Positions 1-8,618 of a stretch of 64,000 nt of DNA are shown here, piece after piece. Below the pieces are notes generated by a model that made no database searches, was not told the DNA's origin, and saw only the letters and a program-made list of their open reading frames with translations. Each line of letters starts with the position of its first letter. The first letter of the stretch is position 1. The position numbers were made by a program, and so were the translations under genes. The stretch spans positions 2,067,775 to 2,131,774 of the forward strand of contig NZ_GL945017.1 of assembly GCF_000218235.1 (NCBI RefSeq), in the 5' to 3' direction. The stretch comes from Hallella multisaccharivorax DSM 17128 (GTDB lineage Bacteria; Bacteroidota; Bacteroidia; Bacteroidales; Bacteroidaceae).

Positions 1-1184
1 ACAAAATCAAACTTCATTCCGTCGTCGTCTTTTCCATCCAGTGTATTCCCCGTCTTCACGTCTTTCAACTTAACAGTGCACCCAATGTCACCGGCTTCCA
101 GCTCGTCCACAGGGATACGGTTGCTTCCCGCGCAAGCATAGATTTGCCCAATACGCTCCTTAGAGCCACGGTCAGCGTTAGTAAGGTCGTCTCCTGCCTT
201 TACTCTTCCGCTCATGACCTTGAAATAACTGACCTCTCCGATATGCGGCTCCAGCCCAGTCTTGAAGAAGTAAAGGCTCTCCGGACCGTTGCTGTCGGCA
301 GCAACTTCCTCTCCACGGGTGTTGCGATAGGCAGGCATATCACTGACAAATGGTACAACATTGCCGAGGAATTCCATCAGGCGCTGCACTCCCATGTCTT
401 TGTGAGCGTCAACGCAGAAAATCGGAAACATGTCACGATTGATCAGTCCTTTGCGGATACCAAGACGCAACTCGTCTTCGGTCAGAGAGTTCTCGTCCTC
501 AAAGAACTTCTCCATCAGTGTATCATCGTTCTCAGCGGCGGCTTCCACCAAGGTACGATGCAACTCCTCTGCTTTTTCTTTCTCCTCTGCAGGAATCTCT
601 TCACGCTTTGGCTCACCGCCATCGGGTCCCCAAGAGAGTTTCTTCATGATGAGCACATCAATGAGGCTATGGAAGTCAGGACCCGTCTCAAGGGGATACT
701 GAATTTGTACACATTTGTTGCCATAGATGTCTTGCATCTGTGAAATGAGGTTGTCGAAGTCACATTTCTCCGAATCAAGCTGGTTGATAAGGAAGATAAC
801 AGGCTTCTTCAACTTTTCAGTATAGCGAAAGTTGTTCTGCGTACCCACTTCCGGACCGTATTGTCCGTTGATGAGAATCACTGCCTGGTCAGTGACATTA
901 AGGGCAGTGATGGCGCCTCCGACAAAGTCGTCTGATCCCGGACAGTCGATGATATTGAGCTTCTTATTATTCCACTCTACATGAAAGACAGTGGGAAACA
1001 CTGAGTAACCAAGGTTGAGTTCTACGGGCATAAAGTCAGAGACCGTATTCTTAGCCTCCACAGTTCCACGACGTTTGATGACTCCTGCCTCGAACAGCAT
1101 GCTTTCGGCAAGCGTGGTCTTGCCGCTACCTTTGGCGCCAATAAGCGCGATGTTTTTAATCTCGTTGGTTTGATAAACTCTCAT
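1..1184 (-). CDS. EF-G paralog (EF-G2-like), 3' end outside the window
   Basis: The product (about 394 residues visible) is a translational GTPase-fold protein related to elongation factor G; it should bind the ribosome and act in translocation. The start ATG is at 1184. The G-domain motifs differ from canonical EF-G: the P-loop reads GAKGSGKTT instead of AHIDAGKTT, switch II reads DCPGSDDF instead of DTPGHVDF so the catalytic His is a Ser, and the base-recognition motif is NQLD instead of NKxD. The sequence resembles what I recall of the Bacteroides EF-G2 paralog reported to support translocation without GTPase activity under starvation; that assignment is from memory. The domain II text (SLYFFKT, GEVSYFKVMSGRVKAGDDL) is intact. 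The C-terminal domains lie beyond the left edge. Confidence 0.85.
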   Translation of the reverse strand, partial: MRVYQTNEIKNIALIGAKGSGKTTLAESMLFEAGVIKRRGTVEAKNTVSDFMPVELNLGYSVFPTVFHVEWNNKKLNIIDCPGSDDFVGGAITALNVTDQAVILINGQYGPEVGTQNNFRYTEKLKKPVIFLINQLDSEKCDFDNLISQMQDIYGNKCVQIQYPLETGPDFHSLIDVLIMKKLSWGPDGGEPKREEIPAEEKEKAEELHRTLVEAAAENDDTLMEKFFEDENSLTEDELRLGIRKGLINRDMFPIFCVDAHKDMGVQRLMEFLGNVVPFVSDMPAYRNTRGEEVAADSNGPESLYFFKTGLEPHIGEVSYFKVMSGRVKAGDDLTNADRGSKERIGQIYACAGSNRIPVDELEAGDIGCTVKLKDVKTGNTLDGKDDDGMKFDF

Positions 1185-1361
1185 ATCAAAAATATTTTAA
1201 AGTTAGTCCTTATTTCTTCAACGGGTCTGTATTGCAAACCAGTGCTAAAGTTAAGAAGAAATGCGAAAAGGGCAAAGAAAATATCAAGAAATATGCAGTA
1301 TTTTAAAAGAAATTAGTAATTTCGTGTTCAAATAAAGATAATTGTTCGGAGAATCAAATAT

Positions 1362-2486
1362 ATGTCGACACAAGCTGCACTTTACCTGCATATCCCTTTC
1401 TGTGCTTCACGATGCATCTACTGCGGTTTCTATTCCACCACCTCCCTTTCTCTTAGAAGGCGCTATGTCGATGCTCTCTGTGAGGAGATGCGTTTACTGC
1501 CATATCATCCAACGATAAAGACCATTTATCTTGGCGGAGGCACACCAAGCCAGTTGGCACATCGCGACCTTCACCGGCTATTCACACATATATATAATAA
1601 GTATGATGTCAGTCCTCAAGCTGAGATAACGATGGAGTGCAATCCCGACGACATACGAGACGGAATGTTTCAAGACCTCCCTGTGAACCGCGTCAGCATG
1701 GGAGCACAAACATTTTCCGACGAGAGACTTCGATTCCTGCACCGTCGCCATACAGCGTCAGAGGTAGATCAGGCTTTTGATACACTACTTCATAATGGCA
1801 TCGACAACATCAGCATTGATTTGATGTTCGACTTTCCCGGAGAGACCATGGAGGATTGGATAAGCGATGTCAAGCATGCCATCGCCCTACATCCAAAGCA
1901 TATTTCAGCGTATGGACTGATGTATGAGGAAGGCACCCCGCTCTACAGAATGCTCGAACAAGGATTGACAGAAGAGACCGACGAAGACTTAAGCCTGCGC
2001 ATGTACGACGCTCTGACAGACCTGCTTGCCGCAGCCGGCTATGAGCACTATGAAATCAGCAACTTCGCATGGCTCGATGGCCATACGACAAGTCCCTGGC
2101 GCAGCAAACACAATTCATGCTACTGGCACGATGTCCCCTACATAGGCATTGGCGCAGGCGCACACTCCTACTATCAGCACACCAGACATTGGAATCCAGA
2201 TGATATCCTTAGGTACATGAACTCCATAGAAAGCGGGCAACTACCTTATGAGGAAGAGGTCATAGACAGCGATACACACTACGATGACATCGTCACCACA
2301 GCCTTGCGAACACGTGAGGGTATCGACCTAACCAAACTGGATGGCAAGCACCAAAGATTCTTGATGGATAATGCGAAAGACTATATTCAACGCGGACTCA
2401 TGGCTGTGAATGACCATCACCTCCATCTCACACGAGAGGGAATCAATATCAGCAACCGCATCATGAGCGATCTGATGGACGTATGA
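1362..2486 (+). CDS. hemW: HemW, radical SAM heme chaperone
   Basis: A 374-residue radical SAM protein of the HemN/HemW family. The 4Fe-4S/SAM motif is C14-x3-C18-x2-C21 followed by Gly-Phe. The missing fourth Cys (CxF rather than CxC) and the short length point to the heme chaperone HemW rather than coproporphyrinogen III dehydrogenase HemN, whose CxxxCxxCxC motif is longer. The Gly-rich SAM-binding stretch YLGGGTPSQL follows at about residue 54. It is probably cytosolic and delivers heme to respiratory apoproteins. It is divergent from the EF-G paralog and ends 4 nt before the convergent small membrane protein gene. Confidence 0.92.
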   Translation: MSTQAALYLHIPFCASRCIYCGFYSTTSLSLRRRYVDALCEEMRLLPYHPTIKTIYLGGGTPSQLAHRDLHRLFTHIYNKYDVSPQAEITMECNPDDIRDGMFQDLPVNRVSMGAQTFSDERLRFLHRRHTASEVDQAFDTLLHNGIDNISIDLMFDFPGETMEDWISDVKHAIALHPKHISAYGLMYEEGTPLYRMLEQGLTEETDEDLSLRMYDALTDLLAAAGYEHYEISNFAWLDGHTTSPWRSKHNSCYWHDVPYIGIGAGAHSYYQHTRHWNPDDILRYMNSIESGQLPYEEEVIDSDTHYDDIVTTALRTREGIDLTKLDGKHQRFLMDNAKDYIQRGLMAVNDHHLHLTREGINISNRIMSDLMDV

Positions 2487-2490
2487 TGAC

Positions 2491-2871
2491 CTACGCCCTG
2501 GCAGCATCAAGGCCCTTTATGCCCTCCTTCTCATAAACAGTAAAGAAGTAAGCTTTGATGTCGGCGTCTATATCCACAATATTGCGTTTTCCCGTGACAT
2601 AAGGTTTAATGTATACGGAAACACCATAGCAGACAACACCGATGGCAAGGGCTACCAGAAACTTTGGCAACTCTTTCTCAATGAAATCAGTATTCATGAA
2701 GCCGATCATCGCCATAATAGGAATGGCAAACAACAGCCAGTCGCCCGCAGTATTCATCTTTCCATTGTTTTCGCGCTCTTCTCTCAGCACCTTTGGCGCA
2801 GCCTGAATCAAGGATGCCTCATGGGCCTTCCAATAGGTCTCAAACTCATGTGGGTAAATGTTTTCAGCCAT
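2491..2871 (-). CDS. Small two-helix membrane protein, unknown function
   Basis: A 126-residue protein when started at the ATG at 2871. The longer reading frame begins upstream of the predicted promoter box, so the shorter start is preferred. It has a soluble N-terminal stretch (YPHEFETYWKAHEA) and two hydrophobic helices at about residues 52-70 and 77-95, then a soluble tail. I do not recognise a named family. It is divergent from tcdA and shares a compact promoter region with it; it is convergent with hemW, with 4 nt between the stops. Confidence 0.75.
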   Translation of the reverse strand: MAENIYPHEFETYWKAHEASLIQAAPKVLREERENNGKMNTAGDWLLFAIPIMAMIGFMNTDFIEKELPKFLVALAIGVVCYGVSVYIKPYVTGKRNIVDIDADIKAYFFTVYEKEGIKGLDAARA

Positions 2872-2893
2872 GATTTTCTTTTCATTTCTGTGG

Positions 2894-2922
2894 CAAAGAT
2901 AAGGAAAAAATGAGTAACTTTG
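2894..2922. promoter_or_regulatory. Divergent TAnnTTTG promoter pair
   Basis: TATCTTTG on the minus strand (2894-2901) and TAACTTTG on the plus strand (2915-2922) match the Bacteroidetes -7 box. They lie 23 nt upstream of the small membrane protein start at 2871 and 23 nt upstream of the tcdA start at 2945. The two promoters are face-away and only 13 nt apart, so simultaneous occupancy is likely mutually exclusive. Confidence 0.6.
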
Positions 2923-2944
2923 CCAACAGAAAGAGAAAAAGATC

Positions 2945-3838
2945 ATGCAAAATCAGTTTTCACGCACACAGTTATTACTTGGCAAGCCAGCTATTGATAC
3001 ACTCAACGGCTCACGCGTGGCTGTCTTCGGCGTAGGCGGAGTCGGGGGATATGTCGTAGAAGTACTTGCCCGTAGTGGCGTGGGAGCAGTGGACATCATC
3101 GACGACGACCGTGTTTGCCTGACCAATGTAAACCGGCAGATCCTTGCGACACTCTCCAGTGTAGGGCGTCACAAGGTTGATGTGGCTGAGGACCGCATCC
3201 ATGACATCAATCCTCGTTGCCACGTAAGAAAGTACCAGACATTTTATCTGCCATCCAATGCTGACGAGTTTGATTTCTCACATTACGATTATGTCGTTGA
3301 TTGCATAGACACCGTCACAGCCAAACTGGACCTGATCCGGCGCTGTCACGACCTGCACATTCCTATCATCTCCTGTATGGGAGCCGCCTATAAGCTTGAT
3401 GCCACACAGTTGCAGGTCACTGACATCTGGAAGACCATCAACGACCCATTGGCTAAAGTCATCCGGAAGAAGCTTCGCAAAACGGATATCAAGCACTTAA
3501 AAGTAGTATATTCGCCCGAGTTGCCTATTGAGAGCATTGACCAGCCCGACATCAGTTGCCGCTACCACTGCATTTGTCCGGCAAAGGATATGCGGGCGTG
3601 CACCGAACGGCACACCATCCCAAGCTCCAATGCATGGGTACCTGCTGCGGCCGGACTGATTTGCGGCGGAGAGGTCGTCAAGGATCTTGTCAACAATGCT
3701 CACACTATGCGTATCGATTTGGAGAATGATCCGGACAACGCATACGCAAGAGTGGCAGCCGAAAAACATGAGGCATATCTTCAAGATTACCGGCAACGTG
3801 TGGTAGAAAGAAAGAAAACAATCACAATCGATGAATAA
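2945..3838 (+). CDS. tcdA: tRNA threonylcarbamoyladenosine dehydratase (TcdA)
   Basis: A 297-residue ThiF/MoeB-type E1-like enzyme that cyclises tRNA t6A37 to ct6A using ATP. The dinucleotide fold GVGGVGG sits at about residue 29, followed by DDDRVCLTNVNRQI and the SCMGAAYKLD segment typical of the TcdA/CsdL branch. It has no rhodanese or ThiS partner nearby, which favours TcdA over MoeB or ThiF. Its stop overlaps the next gene by 8 nt, so the two are probably cotranscribed from the box at 2915. Confidence 0.88.
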   Translation: MQNQFSRTQLLLGKPAIDTLNGSRVAVFGVGGVGGYVVEVLARSGVGAVDIIDDDRVCLTNVNRQILATLSSVGRHKVDVAEDRIHDINPRCHVRKYQTFYLPSNADEFDFSHYDYVVDCIDTVTAKLDLIRRCHDLHIPIISCMGAAYKLDATQLQVTDIWKTINDPLAKVIRKKLRKTDIKHLKVVYSPELPIESIDQPDISCRYHCICPAKDMRACTERHTIPSSNAWVPAAAGLICGGEVVKDLVNNAHTMRIDLENDPDNAYARVAAEKHEAYLQDYRQRVVERKKTITIDE

Positions 3839-4412
3839 AGAAGACTTATTCAAGAAGCTCCGCGCCAATACACATGAGCAATATGACATGCCGGACATGC
3901 ATATTGACGGCATCCAGTATGCCGACACTTACGCCCAGTTTGTAAAGATGACCGAACATGTCGGTGGGAAAGTAGTGGAAGCAGGTCCGGATGATGATCT
4001 CAATGCTATCATCAAAGCACAATACCCCAAAGCCAAAACATTTGCCAGCAACCTTTCATCCATCACGATAGCACAGAAAAACCCCGACACAGTGACTGAA
4101 GCGATAGATCTTGACGGTACTGACGTGGGCATTGTCGAAGGCAAGATAGGTGTAGCTGAAAATGGCTGTATCTGGGTTCCCCAAACGATGAAGGAAAAGG
4201 CGATTTGCTTTATTTCCGAATATCTTGTTATCATTCTTGACAAGAAAAACATAGTAAACAACATGCACGAAGCTTACAGTCGTATCAGCTTTGACCCGAA
4301 ATATCAGTTTGGCACCTTTATTAGCGGCCCCTCAAAGACTGCGGACATTGAGCAGGCACTCGTCATGGGCGCACAAGCAGCACGCGGGGTGACAGTGATT
4401 ATTATCGGCTGA
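3831..4412 (+). CDS. LUD-domain (LutC/YkgG-like) protein
   Basis: A 193-residue protein consisting almost entirely of a LUD domain. The segment GIVEGKIGVAENGCIWVP and the C-terminal SGPSKTADIEQALVMGAQAARGVTV are the recognisable LutC-type signature. LutC is a subunit of the LutABC L-lactate dehydrogenase system, but no lutA or lutB lies next to it here, so its role is uncertain. It is translationally coupled to tcdA by an 8-nt overlap. Confidence 0.82.
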   Translation: MNKEDLFKKLRANTHEQYDMPDMHIDGIQYADTYAQFVKMTEHVGGKVVEAGPDDDLNAIIKAQYPKAKTFASNLSSITIAQKNPDTVTEAIDLDGTDVGIVEGKIGVAENGCIWVPQTMKEKAICFISEYLVIILDKKNIVNNMHEAYSRISFDPKYQFGTFISGPSKTADIEQALVMGAQAARGVTVIIIG

Positions 4413-4475
4413 TGCCTCTACTGTGTCAATTATAATATAGACATTATAATATAAATAATGTGTGTGGTATGAGGT

Positions 4476-5987
4476 GTGAACGTCAATCATAAGATGGAAG
4501 ATAAACGCCAGAACAACGTCTACACCCATATCCTGAAATATACAGGTCTCTTTGGTGGCGTACAGGCCTTGAGCATCCTCGTTGCCTTAGTGCGCAACAA
4601 GCTTGTGGCGATTCTGCTGGGCCCCATGGGCATGGGATTGATGTCTCTTTTCAATACCACCATCCGGTTTATCAGCGATTCCACCAATCTCGGAGTGGGT
4701 GTGAGCGCTGTGAAACATCTTTCCGAAGCCTACGAACAGAACGATAAGCAGAAGCTACAACAGTCTGTTCAGACCATTCGTGCCTGGGCCACGGTAACGG
4801 CCTTGGGCGGCATGTTGGTCTGTGCGTTGCTCAGTCCACTCCTGAGCCGTTATACTTTTGGATGGGGAAAGCATACACTTCATTTCCTATTGTTGTCGCC
4901 GGCTGTCGCCATGACCACCTTGACGCTGGGTGAGACCGCCATTCTCAAAGGTGTCCGCAAACTGGGAGCACTGGCACACATCTCCTTGATCAATATCGTG
5001 TTAGCGCTCATTCTGACCGTTCCTCTTTTCTTTTTTCTGGGCATCAGCGCTATCGTGCCATCCATTAATCTTGTGGCATTAACACAGTTGGCGGTGACTT
5101 TGACCTTCTCTCTCCACTGTTGCCCTATGCAGTTCCGGCTCGACAAAGCCACGCTACAGAGAGGCGTGAGCATGATCAAGCTGGGCATTGCCTTTCTCTT
5201 TGCAGGGATATTTGGCAGTGGTTCCGACTTTCTCATCCGGTCGTTTGTCAACAATGCCGGTTCCCCCGACACTCTCGGGCTCTTCAATGCGGGTTACATG
5301 ATCACGATGACCTACGGCGGGATGGTGTTTTCAGCGATGGAAACCGATTATTTCCCCCGTCTCTCCGCCATTGAGCAGACAGGAGCCACACTCAACGCCA
5401 CCGTGAACAAGCAGATAGAAGTGTCGCTGCTCATCATCTCGCCCATGCTTGTCGCCCTCATCATTGGCTTGCCTCTTATCCTTCCCCTACTCTATTCAAG
5501 GACTTTTTCGCCGGCCACGGCTATGGCGCAAATCATGGCTCTGGCGTTATACCTGCGTGCCGTCAAGCTCCCCATTGCCTACCTGCCGTTAGCAAGAGGC
5601 GACTCAAGGTCGTATCTTCTCATGGAGGGTATCTATGCAGTCGTGTATATTCTCATTTCCATCGGATGCTTCCACGCCTTTGGACTCTTTGGTTTGGGCG
5701 CAGCCGTCGTGTCAGTAGCCTGCTTCGATTTCATCATGCTCAATGTTTATATGCGCTTCCGCTATGGCTACATGCTTTCTCGCTCGGCCGTCAAACTGAT
5801 GCTCCAACAGCTGCCTATTGGCCTTGTGGCCTATGTTTTGACAAAGACAGGAGAGAGCTGGACTTATTGGCTCGCGGGAACAGGGCTGTTCTGTCTCAGT
5901 TTGTATTTATCATTGAAAGAGCTGCACAAGCGTACGCGCCTGTGGGACAAACTGAAAGCAAAATACTTCCATTCCTCTCAATCTTGA
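4476..5987 (+). CDS. Wzx-like polysaccharide flippase (MOP superfamily)
   Basis: A polytopic inner-membrane protein of up to 503 residues with about 12-14 hydrophobic segments, similar to O-antigen/lipid-linked oligosaccharide flippases of the MOP superfamily. The N-terminal LLGPMGMGLMSLFNTT segment is typical. Two starts are possible: GTG at 4476, or ATG at 4494 giving MEDKRQ; the second looks more natural and neither is settled. The AT-rich spacer just upstream carries two direct copies of ATTATAATATA. The gene is convergent with the fdtB-like gene and overlaps its 3' end by 10 nt, so it may export the glycan whose sugar is built by the minus-strand cassette. Confidence 0.85.
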   Translation: MNVNHKMEDKRQNNVYTHILKYTGLFGGVQALSILVALVRNKLVAILLGPMGMGLMSLFNTTIRFISDSTNLGVGVSAVKHLSEAYEQNDKQKLQQSVQTIRAWATVTALGGMLVCALLSPLLSRYTFGWGKHTLHFLLLSPAVAMTTLTLGETAILKGVRKLGALAHISLINIVLALILTVPLFFFLGISAIVPSINLVALTQLAVTLTFSLHCCPMQFRLDKATLQRGVSMIKLGIAFLFAGIFGSGSDFLIRSFVNNAGSPDTLGLFNAGYMITMTYGGMVFSAMETDYFPRLSAIEQTGATLNATVNKQIEVSLLIISPMLVALIIGLPLILPLLYSRTFSPATAMAQIMALALYLRAVKLPIAYLPLARGDSRSYLLMEGIYAVVYILISIGCFHAFGLFGLGAAVVSVACFDFIMLNVYMRFRYGYMLSRSAVKLMLQQLPIGLVAYVLTKTGESWTYWLAGTGLFCLSLYLSLKELHKRTRLWDKLKAKYFHSSQS

Positions 5988-7096
5988 TATGCATTGAGAG
6001 CATGTACAATCCGGCATATCTCCCCGTCAGTCAACGTTGGGTTGCAAGGTATGCTGAGCTCTTCACGGTGAATCTTCTCCGTAACCGGCAATGACAACCG
6101 GTTCCATTCGGCATAGCAAACTTGCCGGTGAGGCGGTATGGGATAGTGTATCATGGTGCCGACGTCGTTTTCCGCCAAGTAACGCTGCAGCGCATCCCGC
6201 GTCCTACAAAGTATGGGAAAGATGTGAAACACGTGGTCTACGTCTCCATTGATCCAAGACTCCATGCCTGGTATTCGCAGCTTGGGATTGTCTACATACA
6301 GCGCATACTGTCGGGCAATCTCTTTTCTCCGGCGGTTTTCCGCGTCCAGATAGCGCAGCTTGACACTGAGCACTGCTGCCTGCAACTCGTCAATGCGGCT
6401 GTTAAGCCCTTTATAGGGGAACACATATTTCTGCGAGGAGCCATAGTTGCCTAAAGCCCTGCAAAGGTCAGCCAACGCCTTATCATCGGTAGTGATGGCT
6501 CCCGCATCGCCTAATGCCCCAAGATTCTTGCCTGGATAAAAGCTGTGTGCGGCTGCGTCACCTAATGAGCCGGTCCGCCTGCCATTGTACTTGCACCCAT
6601 GCGCCTGCGCATTATCCTCTATCAGCAGGAGGTGGTAACGCTGGCAAAGAGCAGAGATGCCTGCCGTCATGGCACAACGGCCGTAAAGATGGACCAAGAG
6701 AATGGCCTTGGTCTTTGGCGTGATTGCCTTCTCAATCAGGGCATCGTCTATTTCGAGGGAATTGATGTCGGGTTCAATCAGGATGGGTTTCAACCGGTTC
6801 TCCGTAATGGAAAGAATGGAGGCGATATATGTGTTAGCGGGAACAATGACCTCATCACCCTCGCTCAGACGCCCCATCTCCCTGTAGGCACGGAAAATAA
6901 GTGTCAGCGCGTCAAGCCCGTTGCCACAGCCTACGCAACAGCGAGTGCCGATAAAGCGGGCATAGTCAGCTTCAAAGCGACGAGTCTGCTCACCCTGAAG
7001 ATACCATCCGTCCTCAACAACACGCATGACCGCGGCTTCTATCTCAGCCTGATGCAGCCCTGTCATCTTTTTCAAAGAGAGATAAGGAATCATCAT
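5978..7096 (-). CDS. DegT/DnrJ/EryC1 sugar aminotransferase (FdtB-like)
   Basis: A 372-residue PLP-dependent aminotransferase of the sugar-modifying DegT/DnrJ/EryC1/StrS family. The Schiff-base lysine is K190 in SFYPGKNLGALGDAG, preceded by IEDNAQAHG with the cofactor-contacting Asp. In FdtA-FdtB pathways this enzyme transaminates dTDP-3-keto-6-deoxyhexose to the 3-amino sugar. It is the last gene of a tight minus-strand run: its start shares one base with the stop of the acyltransferase gene. The co-occurring ketoisomerase and rmlB support the dTDP-3-amino-3,6-dideoxyhexose assignment; the exact epimer cannot be read from sequence. Confidence 0.88.
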   Translation of the reverse strand: MMIPYLSLKKMTGLHQAEIEAAVMRVVEDGWYLQGEQTRRFEADYARFIGTRCCVGCGNGLDALTLIFRAYREMGRLSEGDEVIVPANTYIASILSITENRLKPILIEPDINSLEIDDALIEKAITPKTKAILLVHLYGRCAMTAGISALCQRYHLLLIEDNAQAHGCKYNGRRTGSLGDAAAHSFYPGKNLGALGDAGAITTDDKALADLCRALGNYGSSQKYVFPYKGLNSRIDELQAAVLSVKLRYLDAENRRRKEIARQYALYVDNPKLRIPGMESWINGDVDHVFHIFPILCRTRDALQRYLAENDVGTMIHYPIPPHRQVCYAEWNRLSLPVTEKIHREELSIPCNPTLTDGEICRIVHALNAYQD

Positions 7097-8043
7097 TAGC
7101 AGTTAGTTTCTATCTCATACCAGTCGTAGCAGACCGCTCTTCCGCCAAATCCCTCCTTCTGATAGATGAGACCCTCATTGAGAAAACGGCCTCTGTCTTC
7201 GTTGGACGTACCGAAATCAAAATATTGACAGTCCACACGGTCCTCCTTGATGATTTTATGGAATATGGAATCAATGGCGTGCAAGCGCTTGCCTTCCGGA
7301 GAGGCGGAGATATACTGTACATGTACCACTTTGGCGGATACGTAAAGCAATACGCCACCTACCACCTTACCCTCCCAGCGCGCTACATAGAGGGCGATGT
7401 TGTCAGGGAAAGAAGTGTGAAGCCGGAGCATCTCGTTGACGGTATGAACAGGCTTGGTATGGTGTGCTGAGGCAAGATTCTCCTCTAACACATGCCAAAA
7501 GGAGCCATACGCGTTGTCATCTCTCGTTACCCCAAGGCCGTTCATCCGCGCCTTGTCTGCACCAAACTGCCTGATACGCCGCCATTTCAGCGCGTTTCCC
7601 ATGTCAATCACTGACGAGACATTACGCACTAAGAGCCGTGCATGGCAACGGTTGAAGATGGCATAAAGATCTTCTTCCGAGGGTAGCTGCTGATAAATCC
7701 AGGGTACCGGCTTATAAATCATCCGCTTGATTCCCAACCTTCTGAGCTCGGCCATAAGCTCTTCAAACAGCGTGCAGACCTCGGCAGCGGTGGCATGCGC
7801 ACCGGTAATCAGCCCTCCGTAGGTCAGTCCCTGATGAGACCATAGCGTATCGCCGTCGACATTGGCAGGCAACAGTGCATAAGGATTGCCCTTCAGGTAA
7901 AACATGAACGAGCAGTCTGTGAAGCGGTCATGATGATAGTCCATGTAATGACGGTCGAAGAGGAAAGTGCCTTGCTTCGACTGCCTCACGAATGCATTCC
8001 ACGCATTGCTGTCCTTGCCGGTATAGCGTCTTATCTCGAACAT
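7096..8043 (-). CDS. GNAT/FemAB-like acyltransferase in amino-sugar cassette
   Basis: A 315-residue protein of the FemAB/BioF2-like GNAT group. The C-terminal half has the acyltransferase-like pattern VARWEGKVVGGVLLYVSAKVVHVQYIS and then HAIDSIFHKII. It sits between the ketoisomerase and aminotransferase genes, overlapping the first by 13 nt and the second by one base. That context suggests it N-acylates the 3-amino sugar, a step normally performed by a hexapeptide-repeat acetyltransferase such as FdtC. The acyl donor is unknown. Alternative: transfer of an aminoacyl group. Confidence 0.78.
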   Translation of the reverse strand: MFEIRRYTGKDSNAWNAFVRQSKQGTFLFDRHYMDYHHDRFTDCSFMFYLKGNPYALLPANVDGDTLWSHQGLTYGGLITGAHATAAEVCTLFEELMAELRRLGIKRMIYKPVPWIYQQLPSEEDLYAIFNRCHARLLVRNVSSVIDMGNALKWRRIRQFGADKARMNGLGVTRDDNAYGSFWHVLEENLASAHHTKPVHTVNEMLRLHTSFPDNIALYVARWEGKVVGGVLLYVSAKVVHVQYISASPEGKRLHAIDSIFHKIIKEDRVDCQYFDFGTSNEDRGRFLNEGLIYQKEGFGGRAVCYDWYEIETNC

Positions 8044-8453
8044 CCCGAAGACCTGTATTTAAGGAATTCTCCGTAGTTATAAATATAATCGTTTTCGTCA
8101 TATGGATCTTCCGCAAGGACCAGGCAAACGGCTCCGGAAGAGAAGTCCTCCAATACCCGCCAGATGCCCGTATCGACAAAAAGTCCCTTGTTGGGAAGGT
8201 TGAGCATGTAGCTTTCACGTTCCTTGCCGTTGTCAAGTGTCACGGTGAAAGACCCAGACACAGCAACGATGAGTTCCCTGCAATGCTTGTGCGCATGACC
8301 GCCACGGCATGCGCCGCCAGGGATGTCGTAAGTCCAGTAAACCCTGCTAATGGCAAACGGCACATCCTTAAGTTGCTGGGCCACAGTAAGATTGCCGCGT
8401 GGATCGGCAATTTTCTGCAGCGTTATCAATCTGCCCAATCGTTGTTTCATCAT
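8031..8453 (-). CDS. dTDP-4-keto-6-deoxyglucose 3,4-ketoisomerase (FdtA/QdtA-like)
   Basis: A 140-residue cupin of the FdtA/WxcM-C family. The motif GGACRGGHAHKHCRE carries the paired catalytic histidines typical of sugar 3,4-ketoisomerases. It converts the RmlB product dTDP-4-keto-6-deoxyglucose into the 3-keto sugar. The start could be the ATG at 8453 or the next one at 8450. It is followed by the acyltransferase and aminotransferase in an overlapping array. Upstream it is separated from purT by a 22-bp repeat array. Confidence 0.87.
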   Translation of the reverse strand: MMKQRLGRLITLQKIADPRGNLTVAQQLKDVPFAISRVYWTYDIPGGACRGGHAHKHCRELIVAVSGSFTVTLDNGKERESYMLNLPNKGLFVDTGIWRVLEDFSSGAVCLVLAEDPYDENDYIYNYGEFLKYRSSGCSR

Positions 8454-8473
8454 AACTCAATACTGACCATTTT

Positions 8474-8605
8474 GCGTCTACACCGTAATCGCATCGCCTT
8501 TACACTGTAATCGCAACGCCTCCACACTGTAATCGCATCGCCTCTACACTGTAATCGCATCGCCTCTACACCGTAATCGCATCGCCTTTACGCCGTAATC
8601 GCAAT
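8474..8605. repeat. 22-bp tandem repeat array, six units (family copy 1)
   Basis: Six contiguous 22-bp units between purT and the ketoisomerase gene. They share the core CTACACTGTAATCGCATC with substitutions at a few positions (TTTACAC, TCCACAC, TTTACGC). There are no spacers between units, so this is not a CRISPR array. Related arrays occur near 24635, 28506, 38891 and 49005. Confidence 0.92.
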
Positions 8606-8618
8606 GCCTGTTACTTTC

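Noticed and set aside
8474..8605. Possible CRISPR array in the 22-bp repeats (also 38891 and 49005)
   Set aside because: Units are directly contiguous with no spacers and vary internally; no cas genes are present.
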